Below are positions 23,984 through 33,688 of a stretch of 39,192 nucleotides of DNA, one piece after another. Position 1 is the first letter of the stretch. Each line of letters starts with the position of its first letter. Under the pieces are notes generated by a model that made no database searches, was not told where the DNA came from, and was given only the letters and a program-made list of their open reading frames with translations. The DNA lies in contig URMH01000026.1 of the NCBI GenBank assembly GCA_900549015.1, positions 1-39,192 of the forward strand, in the 5' to 3' direction. The DNA is from an uncultured Blautia sp. GTDB taxonomy: Bacteria > Bacillota > Clostridia > Lachnospirales > Lachnospiraceae. Both the position numbers and the translations under genes were made by a program.

Positions 23984-24124
23984 TTGTTTTTTCCTTTCTT
24001 ATATAAAATATAAAGTAACACGTGTCAGTTAAAAAATACTCTTTCTAGTATACTACAAATCCGGAAATTTGTGTGAATTTTTTTTGAAAATATTCGGAAA
24101 CAGGAGGAAAGTGAGATTTCCTTG

Positions 24125-24153
24125 TTGATTTATATACAATTTCTCCTTATAAT
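24125..24153 (+). promoter_or_regulatory. Promoter of ftsH
   Basis: TTGATT (24125-24130), a 17-base spacer, then a consensus TATAAT (24148-24153), 28 bases before the start codon. Confidence 0.65.
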
Positions 24154-24181
24154 AAGAAAGGACAACAATAGGAGGAATGAG

Positions 24182-26191
24182 ATGGACAATAACAGAGATA
24201 ATAACCGGGATCCAAACCGCCCGGAGCAGGGACCGGGAAAACAGGGTCCCAATAAAAATCACCAGTCTATACTGGCGTTTTTAATATGTCTGATTGTGAC
24301 TCTTGTGTGCTTCAGCCTTTTTACAAATATGCTGAAGGACGGATCAAGTGAGATCACATACGACAAGTTTATTGAAATGGTCGAGAAAGATCAGATAAAA
24401 GAAGTTACCCTGGAGGTTGGTTCTGAAATCGTTACGATTGTTCCGAAAAATCAGAAAAACGCATTCCAGGAGCGGACATATTATACCAATCAGATGGAAG
24501 ATGAGACGGCTCTCACAAAACGTCTGGAAGGAACCGATATTATTTTTAAATCAGAGCCGCCGGACGCGTTGGGAGGCTTTCTCGCAACCATGTTAAGCGT
24601 TCTGCTTCCCACGATTCTTCTTTTTGGAATGCTTACCTTCTTTATGCGCCGTATGAATAAAGGCGGCGGAATGATGGGCGGCGTTGGCAAAAGCCGCGCA
24701 AAGGCTTACATTCAGAAGGAAACAGGCATTACATTTAAAGATGTGGCAGGTCAGGATGAGGCAAAAGAGTCTCTTCAGGAGGTTGTAGACTTCCTTCATA
24801 ATCCGGGAAAATACACAACCATCGGAGCAAAGCTTCCCAAAGGAGCGCTTCTTGTAGGACCTCCGGGAACAGGAAAAACGCTTCTTGCCAAGGCTGTGGC
24901 AGGAGAGGCACATGTTCCGTTTTTCTCTCTTTCCGGTTCCGAGTTTGTGGAAATGTTTGTAGGTGTGGGTGCGTCACGTGTCCGCGACCTTTTTGAGGAA
25001 GCAAAGAAGAACGCGCCGTGTATTGTTTTTATCGATGAGATTGACGCAATTGGAAAGAGTCGTGATTCCAGATACGGCGGAGGAAATGATGAGAGGGAGC
25101 AGACATTAAATCAGCTTCTTGCAGAGATGGACGGATTTGACACTTCAAAAGGTCTTCTGATTCTTGCGGCAACAAACCGTCCGGAGGTGCTTGATCCTGC
25201 TCTTCTCCGCCCGGGACGTTTTGACAGACGTGTGATTGTGGACCGTCCTGATTTAAAGGGCCGTATTGATATTTTAAAGGTACATGCAAAAGATGTGCTT
25301 CTTGATGATACCGTGGATTTTGAGGCGATTGCCCTTGCAACTTCAGGAGCCGTCGGTTCCGATCTTGCAAATATGATCAACGAGGCTGCCATTCTTGCTG
25401 TAAAGAACGGAAGAAAAGCCGTTTCTCAGAAAGACCTTCTGGAGTCTGTGGAAGTAGTTCTTGTGGGTAAAGAAAAGAAAGACCGCATTTTGAGTACACA
25501 GGAAAGAAAAATCGTCTCTTACCACGAGGTTGGACATGCTCTTGTAAGCGCGCTGCAGAAAGACGCGGAGCCTGTACAGAAGATTACCATTGTCCCCCGT
25601 ACAATGGGAGCGCTCGGCTACGTTATGCAGGTTCCTGAGGAAGAGAAATATCTCAACACCCAGAAGGAACTGGAGGCAATGCTTGTTGGCTATCTGGGAG
25701 GAAGAGCGGCAGAGGAGCTTGTGTTTGATACGGTGACAACAGGAGCAGCAAACGATATTGAGCAGGCAACAAAAGTGGCGCGCGCTATGATTACGCAGTA
25801 CGGAATGTCTGAGCGATTTGGGCTTATGGGACTTGCTGCACAGGAAGATCAATATTTAAGCGGTCGTGCAGTGCTAAACTGTGGTGATGATACGGCAACA
25901 GAAGTTGACCATGAGGTAATGGAGCTTCTGCATCGTTCTTATGATGAGGCGAAACGCCTGATCGGAGGGCACAGAGAGGCTCTTGATAAAATTGCAGATT
26001 ATCTTATCCGCAAGGAAACGATTACAGGCAAAGAATTTATGAAGATTTTCCGGGCAGTAGAAAAAGGAATGGAAATTCCTGAAAATCTTGATGAGCTGGA
26101 TTTTTCAGAACCGGAGAAAAAAGAAGAACCGACTTTGGGAACAACAGAGCCGGAAGAGTCACTCCCTGTGAACGAGCAGACGGAGGAATAA
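24182..26191 (+). CDS. ftsH: ATP-dependent zinc metalloprotease FtsH
   Basis: A 669-residue membrane AAA+ protease that degrades damaged or regulated membrane and cytosolic proteins. It has a polar Asn/Asp-rich start, a transmembrane helix at about 30-49, an extracytoplasmic stretch and a second helix at about 130-150. The AAA module has Walker A GPPGTGKT (226-233), Walker B IVFIDEIDAIG and the SRH LLRPGRFDR. The Zn site is HEVGH (448-452), with Val in place of the common Ala. The start ATG 24182 has AGGAGG 6 bases upstream and a good promoter; an earlier in-frame Leu/TTG would place the start before the promoter's -10. The tail is acidic and Glu-rich. Confidence 0.96.
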   Translation: MDNNRDNNRDPNRPEQGPGKQGPNKNHQSILAFLICLIVTLVCFSLFTNMLKDGSSEITYDKFIEMVEKDQIKEVTLEVGSEIVTIVPKNQKNAFQERTYYTNQMEDETALTKRLEGTDIIFKSEPPDALGGFLATMLSVLLPTILLFGMLTFFMRRMNKGGGMMGGVGKSRAKAYIQKETGITFKDVAGQDEAKESLQEVVDFLHNPGKYTTIGAKLPKGALLVGPPGTGKTLLAKAVAGEAHVPFFSLSGSEFVEMFVGVGASRVRDLFEEAKKNAPCIVFIDEIDAIGKSRDSRYGGGNDEREQTLNQLLAEMDGFDTSKGLLILAATNRPEVLDPALLRPGRFDRRVIVDRPDLKGRIDILKVHAKDVLLDDTVDFEAIALATSGAVGSDLANMINEAAILAVKNGRKAVSQKDLLESVEVVLVGKEKKDRILSTQERKIVSYHEVGHALVSALQKDAEPVQKITIVPRTMGALGYVMQVPEEEKYLNTQKELEAMLVGYLGGRAAEELVFDTVTTGAANDIEQATKVARAMITQYGMSERFGLMGLAAQEDQYLSGRAVLNCGDDTATEVDHEVMELLHRSYDEAKRLIGGHREALDKIADYLIRKETITGKEFMKIFRAVEKGMEIPENLDELDFSEPEKKEEPTLGTTEPEESLPVNEQTEE

Positions 26192-26207
26192 AATAAAAAT
26201 CACAGAG

Positions 26208-26240
26208 AACCGGGAATTTTCCCGGTTTTCTTTCTCTTTT
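26208..26240 (+). terminator. Terminator of ftsH
   Basis: AACCGGGAA (26208-26216) pairs with TTCCCGGTT (26219-26227) around a minimal loop that may open to four bases, followed by a T-rich tail (TTTTCTTTCTCTTTT). Confidence 0.8.
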
Positions 26241-26268
26241 GACCTTTGTATGATACTACAACCATAAC
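26239..26268 (+). promoter_or_regulatory. Possible uvrC promoter
   Basis: TTGACC (26239-26244) directly after the ftsH terminator, an 18-base spacer, then CATAAC (26263-26268). The -10 is a weak match. Confidence 0.4.
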
Positions 26269-26288
26269 AGAACGGAGGCGATTTCCAT

Positions 26289-28160
26289 ATGTTTCAGATA
26301 GAGGAAGAATTAAAAAAGCTTCCGGCAAAGCCGGGAGTCTATATTATGCATGATGAAAAAGATGACATCATTTACATTGGCAAGGCGGTGAGCCTGAAAA
26401 ACAGAGTACGCCAGTATTTTCAGAGCAGCCGAAATAAAGGAGCAAAAATTGAGCAGATGGTAACGCACATTGCCCGGTTTGAATATATTATTACAGACTC
26501 TGAGCTGGAGGCGCTTGTTCTGGAGTGTAATCTTATAAAAGAGCATAGACCGAAGTACAATACTATGTTGAAGGATGATAAGAGCTATCCTTTTATAAAA
26601 GTAACTGTAAATGAGGAGTTTCCAAGGGTGTTGTTTGCCAGGAGGATGAAGAAGGACAAGTGCAAATATTTTGGACCATATACAAGCGCAGGCGCTGTAA
26701 AAGATGTGATTGAGCTTGTGAGAAAGCTTTATATGGTGCGCTCCTGTAATCGTGTGCTTCCCAGAGACTGTAAAAAGGACAGACCGTGTCTTTATTACCA
26801 TATGAACCAGTGTACAGCTCCCTGTCAGGGAAATGTGTCAAAGGAGGAGTACCGGAAAAACATTGACCAGGTTCTTAAATTTTTAAATGGAAATTTTCAG
26901 GATACGATTGCGGATTTGACAGAGAAAATGCAGAAAGCATCAGAGGAAATGCGGTTTGAGGATGCGATGGGCTATCGGGACTTGATAAGGAGTATACAGA
27001 AAATAGGGGAACGTCAGAAAATTACTTCCTATGGGGAAGAAAATAAAGATATCATTGCGGCTTCTATGGATGACAGTGAGGATTTAAGAGAGCAAGATGC
27101 GGTCGTGCAGGTGTTTTTTATTCGCGGAGGAAAGCTGATTGGAAGAGAGCATTTCTTTCTGCGCGTTGCCAGAGGAGATACAAGGGCACAGGTTCTTTCC
27201 AGTTTTATGAAGCAGTTTTACGCAGGAACGCCTTTTATACCGGGAGAGATTGTACTCCAGAGAGAGATAGAGGACAAAGACCTTATTGAGGAATGGCTGA
27301 CTGCCAGAAGAGGGCAGAATGTGCATATTCATGTTCCGAAAAAAGGAACGAAAGAGAAGCTGGTAGAGCTTGCGGAAGAAAATGCCAGAATGGTTCTGGA
27401 AAAGGACAGAGAGCGTCTTAAGCGGGAAGAAGGAAGAACAATTGGGGCGGTAAAAGAAATCGAGAGCTGGCTGGGTCTTTCGGGTCTTTCACGTATGGAA
27501 GCTTTTGATATTTCCAATATCAGCGGATTTGAGTCTGTCGGTTCTATGGTTGTGTATGAAAAAGGAAAACCGAAAAAAAGCGATTACAGAAAATTTAAAA
27601 TTAAGTGGGTGCAGGGCGCGAATGATTATGCAAGTATGGAGGAAGTGCTCACAAGAAGATTTACTCATGAAAGTACAGGAGAGTTCGACAGCTTTTCCAG
27701 GCTTCCGGATATTATTTTGATGGATGGTGGGAGAGGGCAAGTAAATATTGCACTGAAAGTTCTGGACAAGCTTGGGATTTCTCTTCCTGTATGCGGAATG
27801 GTAAAAGATGACCATCACAGGACAAGAGGTCTATACTATAATAATGTGGAAATACCCGTTGACACTTCGAGTGAAGGTTTTCGGCTTATTACAAGAATCC
27901 AGGATGAGGCACATCGCTTCGCAATCGAATATCATCGCTCCCTTAGAAGCAAAGGACAGGTGCATTCTCTTCTTGATGATATTCCGGGAATCGGGGAGAC
28001 GAGAAGAAAGGCTTTGATGCGAAAATTTAAATCTCTGGAACAGATTCGTGATGCCTCGCTTGAGGAACTGACCCATACGGAGAGCATGAATGCAGCAAGT
28101 GCGGAAAAAGTCTATGAATTTTTTCATGGAAAAGAAAAAATGGAAAAGGGAAAGCGTTGA
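26289..28160 (+). CDS. uvrC: Excinuclease ABC subunit C
   Basis: A 623-residue nucleotide-excision-repair nuclease that makes the 3' and 5' incisions around a lesion after UvrAB loading. The GIY-YIG domain is at the N-terminus (GVYIM 16-20, IIYIGKA). A Cys-rich segment CLYYHMNQCTAPCQG follows, then a UVR motif (~204-233) for UvrB contact. The RNase H-like endonuclease domain has Asp407 in EAFDISNISG, and a C-terminal helix-hairpin-helix reads IPGIGETRRKALMRKF. Length is normal. GGAGG precedes ATG 26289. Confidence 0.96.
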   Translation: MFQIEEELKKLPAKPGVYIMHDEKDDIIYIGKAVSLKNRVRQYFQSSRNKGAKIEQMVTHIARFEYIITDSELEALVLECNLIKEHRPKYNTMLKDDKSYPFIKVTVNEEFPRVLFARRMKKDKCKYFGPYTSAGAVKDVIELVRKLYMVRSCNRVLPRDCKKDRPCLYYHMNQCTAPCQGNVSKEEYRKNIDQVLKFLNGNFQDTIADLTEKMQKASEEMRFEDAMGYRDLIRSIQKIGERQKITSYGEENKDIIAASMDDSEDLREQDAVVQVFFIRGGKLIGREHFFLRVARGDTRAQVLSSFMKQFYAGTPFIPGEIVLQREIEDKDLIEEWLTARRGQNVHIHVPKKGTKEKLVELAEENARMVLEKDRERLKREEGRTIGAVKEIESWLGLSGLSRMEAFDISNISGFESVGSMVVYEKGKPKKSDYRKFKIKWVQGANDYASMEEVLTRRFTHESTGEFDSFSRLPDIILMDGGRGQVNIALKVLDKLGISLPVCGMVKDDHHRTRGLYYNNVEIPVDTSSEGFRLITRIQDEAHRFAIEYHRSLRSKGQVHSLLDDIPGIGETRRKALMRKFKSLEQIRDASLEELTHTESMNAASAEKVYEFFHGKEKMEKGKR

Positions 28161-28185
28161 AGTGAACAGGGATTCATGATACAAT
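28157..28185 (+). promoter_or_regulatory. Promoter of hprK
   Basis: TTGAAG (28157-28162, overlapping the uvrC stop codon), a 17-base spacer and TACAAT (28180-28185). It would let hprK and the glucokinase be expressed apart from uvrC. Confidence 0.6.
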
Positions 28186-28220
28186 ATTGACATATCAGAA
28201 GAGAAATGAGGAGACGACAT

Positions 28221-29153
28221 ATGAAAGGTGTGCAGTTGACAAAGATGGCTCAGGAACTGGAGCTTACAAATTTAACACCAGAGCTTGATCTGTCTGAAAT
28301 TCTTATTAAAACAGCGGAAATCAATCGTCCGGCGCTGCAGCTTACCGGATATCTGGAACATTTTGCAAATGAGCGTGTACAGATTATCGGATATGTAGAA
28401 TTTACGTACCTGATGCAGTTAAGTGATGCGGAACGGCTTTTCAAATATGAGCGGTTTATTTCCAGCAAAATTCCCTGTGTGATTTTCAGTACAATGACAA
28501 GACCGTCACAGGATATGATAGACCTGGCATTGAAATATAAGGTTCCGATTTTTGTTACGGACAGAACAACATCCAGCTTTATGGCTGAGATTATCCGCTG
28601 GCTGGGTGTTCAGCTTGCACCTTGTATTTCTATTCACGGCGTTCTTGTAGATGTATACGGGGAAGGTGTATTGATTACAGGAGAGAGCGGAATCGGAAAA
28701 AGTGAGGCTGCTCTGGAGCTGATTAAAAGAGGTCACCGCCTTGTAAGTGATGATGTAGTAGAACTTCGAAAAGTCAGCGATGTGACGCTGGTAGGTTCTG
28801 CACCGGATATTACAAGACATTTTATTGAGCTGCGCGGTATTGGCATCATTGATGTAAAAACATTATTTGGTGTGGAAAGTGTAAAAGATACCCAGTCCGT
28901 AGATCTTGTAATCAAACTGGAAGAGTGGGATAAGGATAAGGAATATGACCGTCTTGGACTTCAGGAGGAGTATACAGAGTATCTCGGAAACAAGATTGTC
29001 TGCCATTCTCTGCCTATCCGTCCGGGCCGTAACCTTGCCATTATCGTAGAGTCTGCTGCTGTCAACCACAGACAGAAGAAGATGGGATATAATGCGGCGG
29101 AAGAACTGTATAAGCGTGTACAGGCAAATATTGCGAAAAAACGCGGAAATTAA
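28221..29153 (+). CDS. hprK: HPr kinase/phosphorylase
   Basis: A 310-residue bifunctional enzyme that phosphorylates or dephosphorylates HPr on its regulatory Ser and so drives CcpA-dependent carbon catabolite repression. The N-terminal domain is followed by the P-loop GESGIGKS (154-161), VSDDVVEL and the family signature ELRGIGIIDVKTLFG. The start ATG 28221 has GAGGAG (28208-28213) 7 bases upstream; an in-frame ATG at 28206 overlaps this site and is rejected. Its length is typical. Confidence 0.96.
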   Translation: MKGVQLTKMAQELELTNLTPELDLSEILIKTAEINRPALQLTGYLEHFANERVQIIGYVEFTYLMQLSDAERLFKYERFISSKIPCVIFSTMTRPSQDMIDLALKYKVPIFVTDRTTSSFMAEIIRWLGVQLAPCISIHGVLVDVYGEGVLITGESGIGKSEAALELIKRGHRLVSDDVVELRKVSDVTLVGSAPDITRHFIELRGIGIIDVKTLFGVESVKDTQSVDLVIKLEEWDKDKEYDRLGLQEEYTEYLGNKIVCHSLPIRPGRNLAIIVESAAVNHRQKKMGYNAAEELYKRVQANIAKKRGN

Positions 29154-29193
29154 TTAAGTGAGACAAGAAGAGACATAAGAAAGGGAAGAAATC

Positions 29194-30129
29194 ATGGGTT
29201 TATATTGTTTTGGTATTGATGTAGGGGGAACAACTGTAAAATGCGGGCTTTTTAAAACAGACGGAGTACTTGTAGAGAAATGGGAAATTCCTACAAGAAC
29301 AGAAAATAACGGCTCTGAAATTGTACCTGATGTTGCGAAAACAATCGAAGAGAAGCTGGCAGAAAAAAATATTTCCAAAGAAGAGGTAGATGGAATTGGT
29401 ATTGGAGTTCCAGGTCCTGTTAATGCAGAGGGAGATGTAATTGCGGCAGTTAATCTTTTCTGGGGATATAAAAAACTTTCAAAAGAACTGAATGAGCTGA
29501 CAGGACTTACTGTAAAAGTGGGAAATGACGCTAATGTAGCAGCTCTTGGAGAAGCATGGAAAGGTGCGGCAGCTGGTGCGAAAAACGTGATTCTTGTCAC
29601 ACTTGGAACAGGTGTGGGCGGTGGAATTATCGTAGACGGAAAAATTGTTGCCGGTCATCACGGAGCAGGCGGAGAAATCGGTCACGCAAATGTAATGCAC
29701 GATGAGACAGAAACCTGCAATTGTGGAAATAAAGGATGTTTGGAGCAGTATACTTCTGCGACAGGAATCGTACGCCTTGCAAAACAGGAACTGGCATCTT
29801 CAGAAGCGCCGAGTGTTTTACGAGAGGAAAAAGAACTGTCTGCAAAAGCTGTTTTGGACGGATACAAAAGCGGAGATGCTCTTTCGGTACGTGTAATGGA
29901 TAAGGTAGGAGAAATTCTGGGAGGCGCTCTTGCTATGTTTACTGCAGTAGTAGATCCAGAGACAATTGTTATCGGCGGAGGCGTTTCCAAAGCAGGTCAG
30001 CCGCTTGTTGATTGTATTGCTTCTCATTACAAAAAATATGCCTTTTCTGCTTGCAGGGAAACTCCGATTGTCATTGCAAATCTTGGCAATGATGCGGGAA
30101 TTTACGGAGCAGCCAAAATGGTACTTTAA
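29194..30129 (+). CDS. ROK-family glucokinase
   Basis: A 311-residue cytosolic sugar kinase making glucose-6-phosphate. It has the ATP-binding FGIDVGGTTVKCGLF, the catalytic VGNDANVAALGE, the phosphate loop TLGTGVGGGIIVDGK and the ROK zinc site CNCGNKGCLEQYTSATG. It lies 40 bases after hprK, so the two are likely co-transcribed and link sugar phosphorylation with catabolite control. GlcNAc or another hexose could also be a substrate, but the neighbourhood and overall sequence favour glucose. Confidence 0.92.
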   Translation: MGLYCFGIDVGGTTVKCGLFKTDGVLVEKWEIPTRTENNGSEIVPDVAKTIEEKLAEKNISKEEVDGIGIGVPGPVNAEGDVIAAVNLFWGYKKLSKELNELTGLTVKVGNDANVAALGEAWKGAAAGAKNVILVTLGTGVGGGIIVDGKIVAGHHGAGGEIGHANVMHDETETCNCGNKGCLEQYTSATGIVRLAKQELASSEAPSVLREEKELSAKAVLDGYKSGDALSVRVMDKVGEILGGALAMFTAVVDPETIVIGGGVSKAGQPLVDCIASHYKKYAFSACRETPIVIANLGNDAGIYGAAKMVL

Positions 30130-30153
30130 AAGAAATGTACCTTTTTATATCAT

Positions 30154-30189
30154 AAAAAATACAGCCACAATTTTGTGGCTGTATTTTTT
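30154..30189. terminator. Bidirectional terminator between glucokinase and PBP genes
   Basis: A perfect 17-bp stem, AAAAAATACAGCCACAA with TTGTGGCTGTATTTTTT, separated by TT. The A-run and T-run on the flanks serve both converging genes. Confidence 0.93.
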
Positions 30190-30199
30190 TGATATTAGT

Positions 30200-32827
30200 T
30201 TAGTCGTAATAAATGATGTCGTCATCACCACCGGAGTTTTCGTCGGAACCGTCATCGTCGCCTGAATTCTCACCGGAACCATCGCCGCCCTGGTTTTCGC
30301 CGGAGCCATCGTCACCACCCGGGTATTCGCCAGAGCCGTCGTCGCCGTCTGGATTTTCACCGGAACCATCGCCGCCTTGGTTTTCACCATTACCGTCGGG
30401 ATTTTCCGGATTTGGCATCTCGCCTTCCGGTGTTGGAGTTACCTCATATTCGATGAATTCCTCTTCCGGCGGTTCGTAGAAGTGCTGATCGCAGTATTCG
30501 GTTGGAAGAGTTCCCACATCAAAGTATTCCGTGATAACAGGACAGCCTGCTCTTGGAAGAAGTCCTGTTTCTTCGCAGACACTTGTATTTTCCACACTTG
30601 CGGGCTGTTCAAATTCCTTATATTCCAGTCCTTCGTGAATACGGCTCATAACCTTGCGCCATAAGTTTTTGTGGAAATTTCTTGCGTCTTCCGGAAGTTT
30701 TTCATTGTTGTCAAAACCGGACCATACGGCACAGGTGTAGTATGGTGTGTAGCCTACAAACCAGAGATCATTGTAATCGTCGGTTGTACCTGTTTTACCT
30801 GCAACCGGCATATTATCAAGCTGGCAGGCTCTACCAGTACCATTCTGAACGACATCTTCCATAGCGTTTGTAAGAAGCCATGCTGTGCTTTCTTTGATAA
30901 CAGAGCGCTCGGCGGAAGTGTTATCAATGAGTACGTTTCCGTTGTGGTCGAGAATCTGTGTGTAATAAAGCGGTTTAATATAATTTCCTTTGTTCGCAAT
31001 AGAAGCGTAGGCTGCACAGAGCTCTACGTTTGTAACACCGCTTGTAATACCGCCCAGAGCAGTAGAAAGATTGGCATCTGTGTAGATATTACCGTTTTCG
31101 TCTGCCTCACCGTGGGCAAGTGTTGTAAATCCAAAGTTATCAAGATATTTCAGTCCGAGTTCAGGAGTCACATCTTCAAGACACTGAACTGCAACTGTGT
31201 TGATGGAGTTTCTGATTGCCTGACGGATTGTCATCCAGCTGTCGCTGTATGTTCTTGAGTAGTTATTTACCGGAGAGCCGTCAGGATAAAAGATTTCTTT
31301 GTCTTCGTATGTTGTTGCCAGTGACATTCCCATTTCGTTTAATGCAGGAGCATATGTGGAAACAATTTTGAAGGTGGAACCGGGCTGACGTGTTGTGTCG
31401 GTTGCACGGTTCAGGGTAAGGCTTGCTGTTTTTTCGCCACGGCCTCCGATAATCGCTTTTACATATCCTGTATGCTGGTCGATGACGCTCATGGAAGACT
31501 GCGGCTGCGGTGCAAAATTCACACGCTCTGCAACAACCTTGCTTCCGTCAGCAAGAATACTTGCTTTATAGCGATCTACATAAGTCTGTCCTTCTTCCTG
31601 GGAAGCAAATAAAAGATCAAATTCCGGATCTTCATTCTGGAAAAACAGTTTCAGCATTTCTTTGCTGTGATTTACTTCATTGCCCTCAGGATCAGTGACA
31701 GTCAGTGCGTAATCGAGAGCGTACTGTGTGTTTGCCGGATAGTTTTCCGGATTGGAATATTCTTCATCAAGAATCTTCTGAATATTCGGATCCTGTGTCG
31801 TCATGATTTTCAGACCGCCGCTGTACAGAAGATTTCGAGCCTGTGCTTTTGTATATCCCTTAATATTCATCAGGTCATTAATAATCTGGTCTGTAAGTTC
31901 GTCTTCAAAGTAAGTATATACTTTGTTGCGGCTGCTGGAGGTTTCCGCCTGAGCCGCCTGAATACGGGAATACACATCGTCGTTTAAGGCTTCTTCATAT
32001 TTTGCCTGGTCAATATATCCCTGCTCCAGCATATGCTGAAGAACTTCTTTTCTTCGCTTGGCATTATCCTTTGGATTTTCGATAGGATTAAATTTGCTTG
32101 GGTTCTGTGTGATTCCTGCAAGAGTAGCGCACTCGGAAAGATTAAGATCCCATACGTCCTTATTAAAATACTGGCGGGCTGCTGCCTGTACGCCGTAAGA
32201 GCCTGCGCCCAGGTTAATGGTATTTAAGTAATTCTCAAGGATTACATTTTTGTCGCCTATTTTTTCTTCTACCTGAATGGCAAGGTACTGCTCCTGGAAC
32301 TTTCGGGTGAATTTTTCAATCCAGGTAGATTCGCTTGTCCAGGTTGTAAAAACATTGTTTTTCAGGAGCTGCTGAGTAATAGTACTGGCTCCTTCGGAAA
32401 TATTTCCAGATGTAATTGCTTTCACACCGGCACGAAGAATACCTCTGACGTCAATTCCGTTATGCTCGTAAAATCGTTCGTCCTCTATTGCGACAACTGC
32501 ATGCTGCAAATCTTCAGGAATCTGTTCGATGGATACCGGAAGACGGTTTGAGTCCGGAGCTGCCAGTTTTCGAAGCTGATTGCCGTGGTCATCATAAAGA
32601 AATGACGCGTAACCCAACGGCATAATGTCTATGTCATCTACATCTGGCGCATTGTCAATGACTCCCTTAAAAGAGCCGATACCGAGACACGCCCCCATTA
32701 TACATATGGCAATGAGAGAGATGAACAGCACCCGGATAAAAGAAACGTGCGCTCTTTTTCCCATCATTGAGGTGCGGGAAATCAGAGAATTTCGTTTCTT
32801 CGAGGTGGCTTTTTTTCCGTAATTCAT
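30200..32827 (-). CDS. Class A penicillin-binding protein (PBP1A-type)
   Basis: An 875-residue bifunctional peptidoglycan synthase anchored by one helix at about residues 29-51. The GT51 glycosyltransferase domain has its catalytic Glu115 in VVAIEDERFYEH, then EGASTITQQLLKN. The transpeptidase domain has STFK (484-487, nucleophile Ser484), SIN (541-543) and KTGT (678-681). The last ~70 residues are an acidic Gly/Asp/Ser/Glu/Asn repeat ending DDDIIYYD. The gene has AGGAGG before the ATG and an extended -10 promoter upstream. Confidence 0.95.
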   Translation of the reverse strand: MNYGKKATSKKRNSLISRTSMMGKRAHVSFIRVLFISLIAICIMGACLGIGSFKGVIDNAPDVDDIDIMPLGYASFLYDDHGNQLRKLAAPDSNRLPVSIEQIPEDLQHAVVAIEDERFYEHNGIDVRGILRAGVKAITSGNISEGASTITQQLLKNNVFTTWTSESTWIEKFTRKFQEQYLAIQVEEKIGDKNVILENYLNTINLGAGSYGVQAAARQYFNKDVWDLNLSECATLAGITQNPSKFNPIENPKDNAKRRKEVLQHMLEQGYIDQAKYEEALNDDVYSRIQAAQAETSSSRNKVYTYFEDELTDQIINDLMNIKGYTKAQARNLLYSGGLKIMTTQDPNIQKILDEEYSNPENYPANTQYALDYALTVTDPEGNEVNHSKEMLKLFFQNEDPEFDLLFASQEEGQTYVDRYKASILADGSKVVAERVNFAPQPQSSMSVIDQHTGYVKAIIGGRGEKTASLTLNRATDTTRQPGSTFKIVSTYAPALNEMGMSLATTYEDKEIFYPDGSPVNNYSRTYSDSWMTIRQAIRNSINTVAVQCLEDVTPELGLKYLDNFGFTTLAHGEADENGNIYTDANLSTALGGITSGVTNVELCAAYASIANKGNYIKPLYYTQILDHNGNVLIDNTSAERSVIKESTAWLLTNAMEDVVQNGTGRACQLDNMPVAGKTGTTDDYNDLWFVGYTPYYTCAVWSGFDNNEKLPEDARNFHKNLWRKVMSRIHEGLEYKEFEQPASVENTSVCEETGLLPRAGCPVITEYFDVGTLPTEYCDQHFYEPPEEEFIEYEVTPTPEGEMPNPENPDGNGENQGGDGSGENPDGDDGSGEYPGGDDGSGENQGGDGSGENSGDDDGSDENSGGDDDIIYYD
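30218..30412 (-). repeat. Tandem coding repeats for the acidic PBP tail
   Basis: The DNA encodes repeated GDGSGEN / DGDDGSGE(Y/N)-like units with near-identical codons, in units of about 24 to 30 bases. Such arrays can gain or lose units by slippage. Long overlapping frames in the other phases here are by-products of the repeat. Confidence 0.75.
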
Positions 32828-32853
32828 GATATTCCTCCTTTATAATCCGTTTC

Positions 32854-32862
32854 ATTATACCA
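32854..32862 (-). promoter_or_regulatory. Extended -10 promoter of the PBP gene
   Basis: The minus strand reads TGGTATAAT, an extended -10 with a consensus hexamer, 27 bases before the start codon. The -35 is weak. Confidence 0.55.
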
Positions 32863-33029
32863 AATTCGCATACGTAAATAAACCCTTAAATAAAAAGTTC
32901 ATAAATATTTATAATTATTATCATAAACAAAAACAGAAAGAAAATGTAAGAAATACAGGGAAGGGTAGCAGTTTTGGAAAATTCGTGATAGACTGAAGAA
33001 AGAAATCAGGGAAAATCGGGAGGAAGAGA

Positions 33030-33686
33030 ATGCTTTTACAATATAAGACCGTTTATCAGGGCGGAGAAGGAGAAATTACAGAAAAAAAATCAAGATTTAT
33101 TGCAACGGTGCGGCCTGTAAAGACAGAAGAGGAAGCACTTGCATTTCTGGAAGAAATGAAGAAAAAATACTGGGATGCAAGACATAACTGCTATGTGTAT
33201 TCTGTTGGAAAAAACAGAGAGTATACAAGATGCAGCGATGATGGAGAACCTTCAGGGACAGCAGGACGGCCCATGCTTGATGTGATTCTGGGAGAAGATA
33301 TATACGATGTGGCAGTTGTGGTAACAAGATATTTCGGAGGCGTGCTTCTTGGAACTGGAGGGCTTGTGCGTGCGTATTCAAAAGCAGTGCAGGAGGGACT
33401 TAGAAACAGCACAGTCATAGAAAAGAAATACGGATATTCCCTTTCTGTTACAACGGATTATACAGGAATCGGAAAACTCCAGTATATTGCAGGTGAAAGA
33501 GGGCTTCCTATTCTGGATTCCGAATACACAGATAAGGTTGTTCTGCATCTTATGGTTCCATCTGAGGAGAGAGAAGCTGTGGAAAAGGAAATTACAGAAG
33601 GGTTGAATGGACGGGTAAAAATACAGAAAGAAAAAGAACTTTACTTCGCCTCCATAGAAGGAGAAGTAAAGCTCTTTGAAAGCTGA
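33030..33686 (+). CDS. YigZ/IMPACT family protein
   Basis: A 218-residue protein of the UPF0029/IMPACT family. The N-terminal domain has the conserved KKSRFIATVRPV, KYWDARHNCYVYSVG, SDDGEPSGTAGRPML and VVTRYFGGVLLGTGGLVRAYS stretches; a smaller C-terminal ferredoxin-like domain follows. The molecular function in bacteria is not settled; in eukaryotes IMPACT acts in translational control. GGGAGG precedes ATG 33030. The gene converges on the cyclophilin gene with only two bases between the stop codons. Confidence 0.92.
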   Translation: MLLQYKTVYQGGEGEITEKKSRFIATVRPVKTEEEALAFLEEMKKKYWDARHNCYVYSVGKNREYTRCSDDGEPSGTAGRPMLDVILGEDIYDVAVVVTRYFGGVLLGTGGLVRAYSKAVQEGLRNSTVIEKKYGYSLSVTTDYTGIGKLQYIAGERGLPILDSEYTDKVVLHLMVPSEEREAVEKEITEGLNGRVKIQKEKELYFASIEGEVKLFES

Positions 33687-33688
33687 AA

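Noticed and set aside
24000..24028. Minus-strand promoter CTGACA-17-TATATA for the DUF1846 gene
   Set aside because: It would start RNA near 23993, inside the ribosome binding site, leaving too short a leader; the true promoter is unclear.
30145..30390. Repetitive minus- and plus-strand frames over the PBP tail
   Set aside because: They are other phases of the coding repeat and have no independent start signals.
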